Shown piece after piece: positions 61,101 through 64,000 of a stretch of 64,000 nt of DNA (positions within the stretch are counted from its first letter, which is position 1; every line of letters begins with the position of its first letter). This DNA comes from Antitrichia curtipendula (lineage: Eukaryota > Streptophyta > Bryopsida > Hypnales > Leucodontaceae). The notes beneath the pieces are model-generated. The model did no database searches. It was not told the origin of the DNA and was given only the letters and a program-made list of their open reading frames with translations. Where the stretch lies: assembly GCA_951230915.1 (NCBI GenBank), contig OX579636.1:30315567-30379566 (forward strand), given 5' to 3'. Both the position numbers and the translations under genes were made by a program.

Positions 61101-63413
61101 AATCCTTAAGGGGTTATGGTAGGAGATTTTATTTAGAAGTGCCACCTATTTATGCAACTATATATCAATAGTTTACATTAATTTAAGGCCATATTTGTTA
61201 TATTGAGACATTTTGTAGATTTTGAGACAAAACGCTAGTTATTGAAAAATTCATTTAAAAAAATAGTAATTGAATCCAAAAATAAATAATGCTAAAATAG
61301 TGATTCTATAATGAAATTCGAAAAGTTGGTGTTGTTATCTATTTATAAAAAAGTACTACTTAAGAGACAAAGCGATTTATCCTTAAGTCGAGGATAAAAA
61401 TGAGACTGTGGAAAGTCTCAATATAACAAATACGACCTTAATTTGAAACTTTCAAATGTATTCTACTAACACATAGTAACCATGAAGTGGCACAAATAGT
61501 ATCTCCTACCTTATGTAATTTAATTTATAAAAATAGACTTCTTTATCTTTTTTCTATTGTTAAATTAGCTAATAGCAAAGTCATGTAAATTTTTTGGCAA
61601 AAATTTACTCACTTTAATTTTAGTGACTCCACCTTAACCAACTAAGGATGCTGAGGATTAAAAGTGTCACATGAATGACTTTCAAGGAAACTTTAGCTAG
61701 AAACAAAGAATGCATTTATTCACCCTCAAATAAGATATTTTTTGGTTGAGTACCTTGGTGATAAGGTTGCATCCTTTCCAGGTTGAACAATGATTGGAAA
61801 TGAAATTTTCCATCAAATTGCAATCAAATCTCTATCAATATTTTACTTCATTTTGAGTTTGAAAGAAAATTAGAAACTGCTTGACTAATAATACCTATAC
61901 CACAAATATTGCATATATACCAAATTGATATCAATTCAATGCACTTTTCATATGGAAACAATACAGATATCCATTCAAAACAATTATAAAACAATTATTT
62001 TTTGTAACTTTCCAAGTTTAAGACGAGAGTTTGAAATTTCATGTAATTATGTGATAGATTCATATTTTCAATACAATAGTTAGTTGCAACAATTTATTCA
62101 CCTAATAGCAAAACAATGAGAATGAAGTAAAGGCAAGTCTTGAGCTTAAATTTCACACAAAGTAGTTGCTACAATTGTCACAATGATACAAAATGTATTA
62201 GTTCTTGTACTTGCAACTAAGATAAGGTAATAGAAAATTACAAGCACTCTCATTGGTCAAGACTTTAAATGATGTCAACTTAACCACTTGATTAGAGTGC
62301 TCAAAGTGTATAGGGGTGCTTTATGCTAAGAATTAGCTAAAATATGTTAGCTACATAATCACAATGCCTTTGTAAAAATGAGTATCTAAGATGCAACCAT
62401 GCTAACTTCACCTAGTTCAGTAACATATACAAGGAATCTAACATATTAATTTTATAGTATTAAATTTTTTTTATCAAAGCTTCAAATTCTTTCTTTTGCT
62501 ACTACTCAATCAAGCCTCTTGTCAATTTGACCAATCTACTAGTTTATAACAAATTTCACAATATTCACTATTTTTTATATTTTATAATGAAAATATTTGG
62601 AAGTGTTTTAGAATGTTGAATGTCAAAATTCAATTTTCTTTTGTCCATTTTATGCAATTTTTTTTATGTGTTTCTAATTTCAATTTTCCTAAGTTGTAAT
62701 TCTACAAAAAGAAATGGTCATTTATGTAATTTTACTAAGATCTAACAAAGATTTTCATTCCAACACCTTAAAATGGTAAAAGAAAATCTTTTTATTCATA
62801 AAAGAATTAGAACTTGACAATATCTTCATTGAAAGTGCACTAAATGTTGCATAGAGTAAACACAAGAAAAATCTAGATTTGAACATTGAATGATCAACAC
62901 TTTATCCCAAAACTTGTCAATTGTAAGATATAGAAAAATAGTGGCATCTTAAAGAAAAAATGAAATTCATTTTTGATGCGGTAAATTTGCATGATGTGTT
63001 GATCATCCAAAACTATAATTGCTTGTACCTATTTTACCTATTTTACCTATTTTTATTTAGTACGGAGTATACTTTTGAATGCTCATTTTCTCAAATTTTG
63101 ATTCCATATCCAACTAAAAAAATATTATTTTTCCAAATTTTTCCAGGTTTGAGGGCGTGGAGATGCTCCTTCAGTCCTTTTCCTCAATCGCTCGTCTTCT
63201 GCTCCCGAGTTTTAGGGTTTCGAGGCGTTGGTCGATACACTGTTCACACAGCAGAGACTTGCTGCGATGTTGCGCATCTCCAGTCTCTGCGATCTCTAGA
63301 ATTTCTCCTAGGATTACGGATATGGAATAAGCAAAGGAGAACGCGATTCGTTGTGTTTGCAACAGAGGGAGTATTAGTATATAAACCCTCCCTTTGTTCT
63401 TCTTTTTTCTCTG
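58175..63413. other. AT-rich intergenic DNA
   Basis: More than 5 kb, very AT-rich, without a gene I can support. A few open frames of 60-80 codons occur but look like chance. A TTAAGGGGTTA end-like motif lies at 61,107. The last 250 bp are GC-richer and should hold the promoter and leader of the CCDC47 gene. Confidence 0.55.
63378..63385 (+). promoter_or_regulatory. TATA-like box upstream of CCDC47
   Basis: TATATAAA lies 29-36 bp before the ATG at 63,414. If it is used, transcription would begin almost at that ATG, favouring the ATG at 63,420 or a promoter further upstream. Weak evidence. Confidence 0.3.
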
Positions 63414-64000
63414 ATGGCGATGGCGAACCGATCCTCGATGGGCCAATGCAAGCTCAACCTACCGCTGCTGGTGCTGATTTGTTTCATTCTGGGAAGCTTC
63501 ACATTTGCGCAAGGGAAGGAGGAGCTTGAGGGTTTCTTCGAGGATGGGCTTGACAACGAGGAGCTGGAGATGCCCTATGTAGCGCCCGTGAGGACGCGAG
63601 CTTCGAGTGCTTCGGGTGCCGATGTGGACGTGGATGCAGGCATCAGCAAGCCCGTGGTGGAGTCAAGGAGTCGGAAGGTGGATCCTCTGGAGTATTGGGA
63701 CGAGGATGAATTCGAGGGTTTGCCTGTCGAAGAGGAGATCGAGAGAGATGTTATTGCGTCTCCTGTTGGCTTGGAAGAAACCATTGTCGGCGCTTCAAAC
63801 CTTGCCAACAATCGAAGTCCATATTCCCCGTACTTGGAAGTGGCAGGTGTCATCTTTTTCTTGATTTATGGGGTTGTGTTTTGGTTTGGGCGCAAAGAGA
63901 ATGAGAATATCGCCATCGCATGGGCGACCGAGTTCGCTGCCACGGACACCATTATGGAGAAGAACTTCAGCTTGTTAGGGTTTGGTGATGATCCGGATGC
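63414..64000 (+). CDS. CCDC47 homologue (DUF1682), 5' part
   Basis: 195 codons run off the window edge. An N-terminal signal peptide (LPLLVLICFILGSFTFAQG) leads into an acidic lumenal segment (EELEGFFEDGLDNEELE, then DPLEYWDEDEFEGLPVEEE) and a membrane helix (YLEVAGVIFFLIYGVVFWF) followed by the start of the cytosolic DUF1682 domain. YWDEDEFEGLP is the hallmark of plant members such as At5g49945. Animal CCDC47 is a subunit of the ER PAT complex, which chaperones membrane-protein insertion at the translocon, and affects calcium handling; the plant role is inferred by homology. The first of several ATGs was chosen; 63,420 is equally good for targeting. Confidence 0.9.
   Translation, partial: MAMANRSSMGQCKLNLPLLVLICFILGSFTFAQGKEELEGFFEDGLDNEELEMPYVAPVRTRASSASGADVDVDAGISKPVVESRSRKVDPLEYWDEDEFEGLPVEEEIERDVIASPVGLEETIVGASNLANNRSPYSPYLEVAGVIFFLIYGVVFWFGRKENENIAIAWATEFAATDTIMEKNFSLLGFGDDPD

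Noticed and set aside
63171..63556. Open frames antisense or upstream to the CCDC47 start
   Set aside because: They overlap the leader and first exon of a clearly identified gene and have no family features.

Overview
The window is nuclear DNA of a green plant: genes are split by GT..AG introns, intergenic DNA is AT-rich and full of transposon remnants, and several plant-type families are present. An apparently intact CCDC146/MBO2 gene, a centriole/flagellum protein normally lost with motile sperm, points to a seedless land plant (moss, liverwort, hornwort, lycophyte or fern), or less likely a cycad, Ginkgo or charophyte. The species cannot be fixed from the sequence.

Layout. 1-17,335 (+): one uninterrupted run of 28 phase-0 exons of a jacalin-related lectin, with 17 complete jacalin domains plus one half domain and two tandem arrays (5 and 4 copies) of an 80-residue Pro/Thr/Lys-rich hinge exon on a 449-bp repeat. 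The run has no visible first or last exon and ends at a 200-base assembly gap (17,351-17,550). 17,551-31,777: mostly repeats, with MITEs, a dead mobile-element-like gene on the minus strand (20,575-22,542) and a nest of TTAA-flanked elements (about 26,530-29,180). 31,778-32,919 (+): a three-exon gene for a small secreted Cys-rich protein of the plant DUF7866 type. 32,920-42,455: AT-rich DNA with more TTAA-flanked elements. 42,456-52,575 (-): CCDC146/MBO2, 20 exons, about 911 residues. 54,027-55,486 (-): a three-exon DUF1295 / steroid 5-alpha-reductase-C-terminal-like membrane protein. 55,487-63,413: repeats and AT-rich DNA. 63,414-64,000 (+): the 5' part of a plant CCDC47 (DUF1682) gene.

The genes do not form one pathway. 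The two points of most interest are the lectin locus, which is growing by duplication of symmetric exons and hinge exons and by very recent cassette copying, and a population of non-autonomous elements flanked by TTAA with CCC-starting ends. The latter look piggyBac-like, two of them are inserted at TTAA sites inside an older relative, and others sit in introns of CCDC146.
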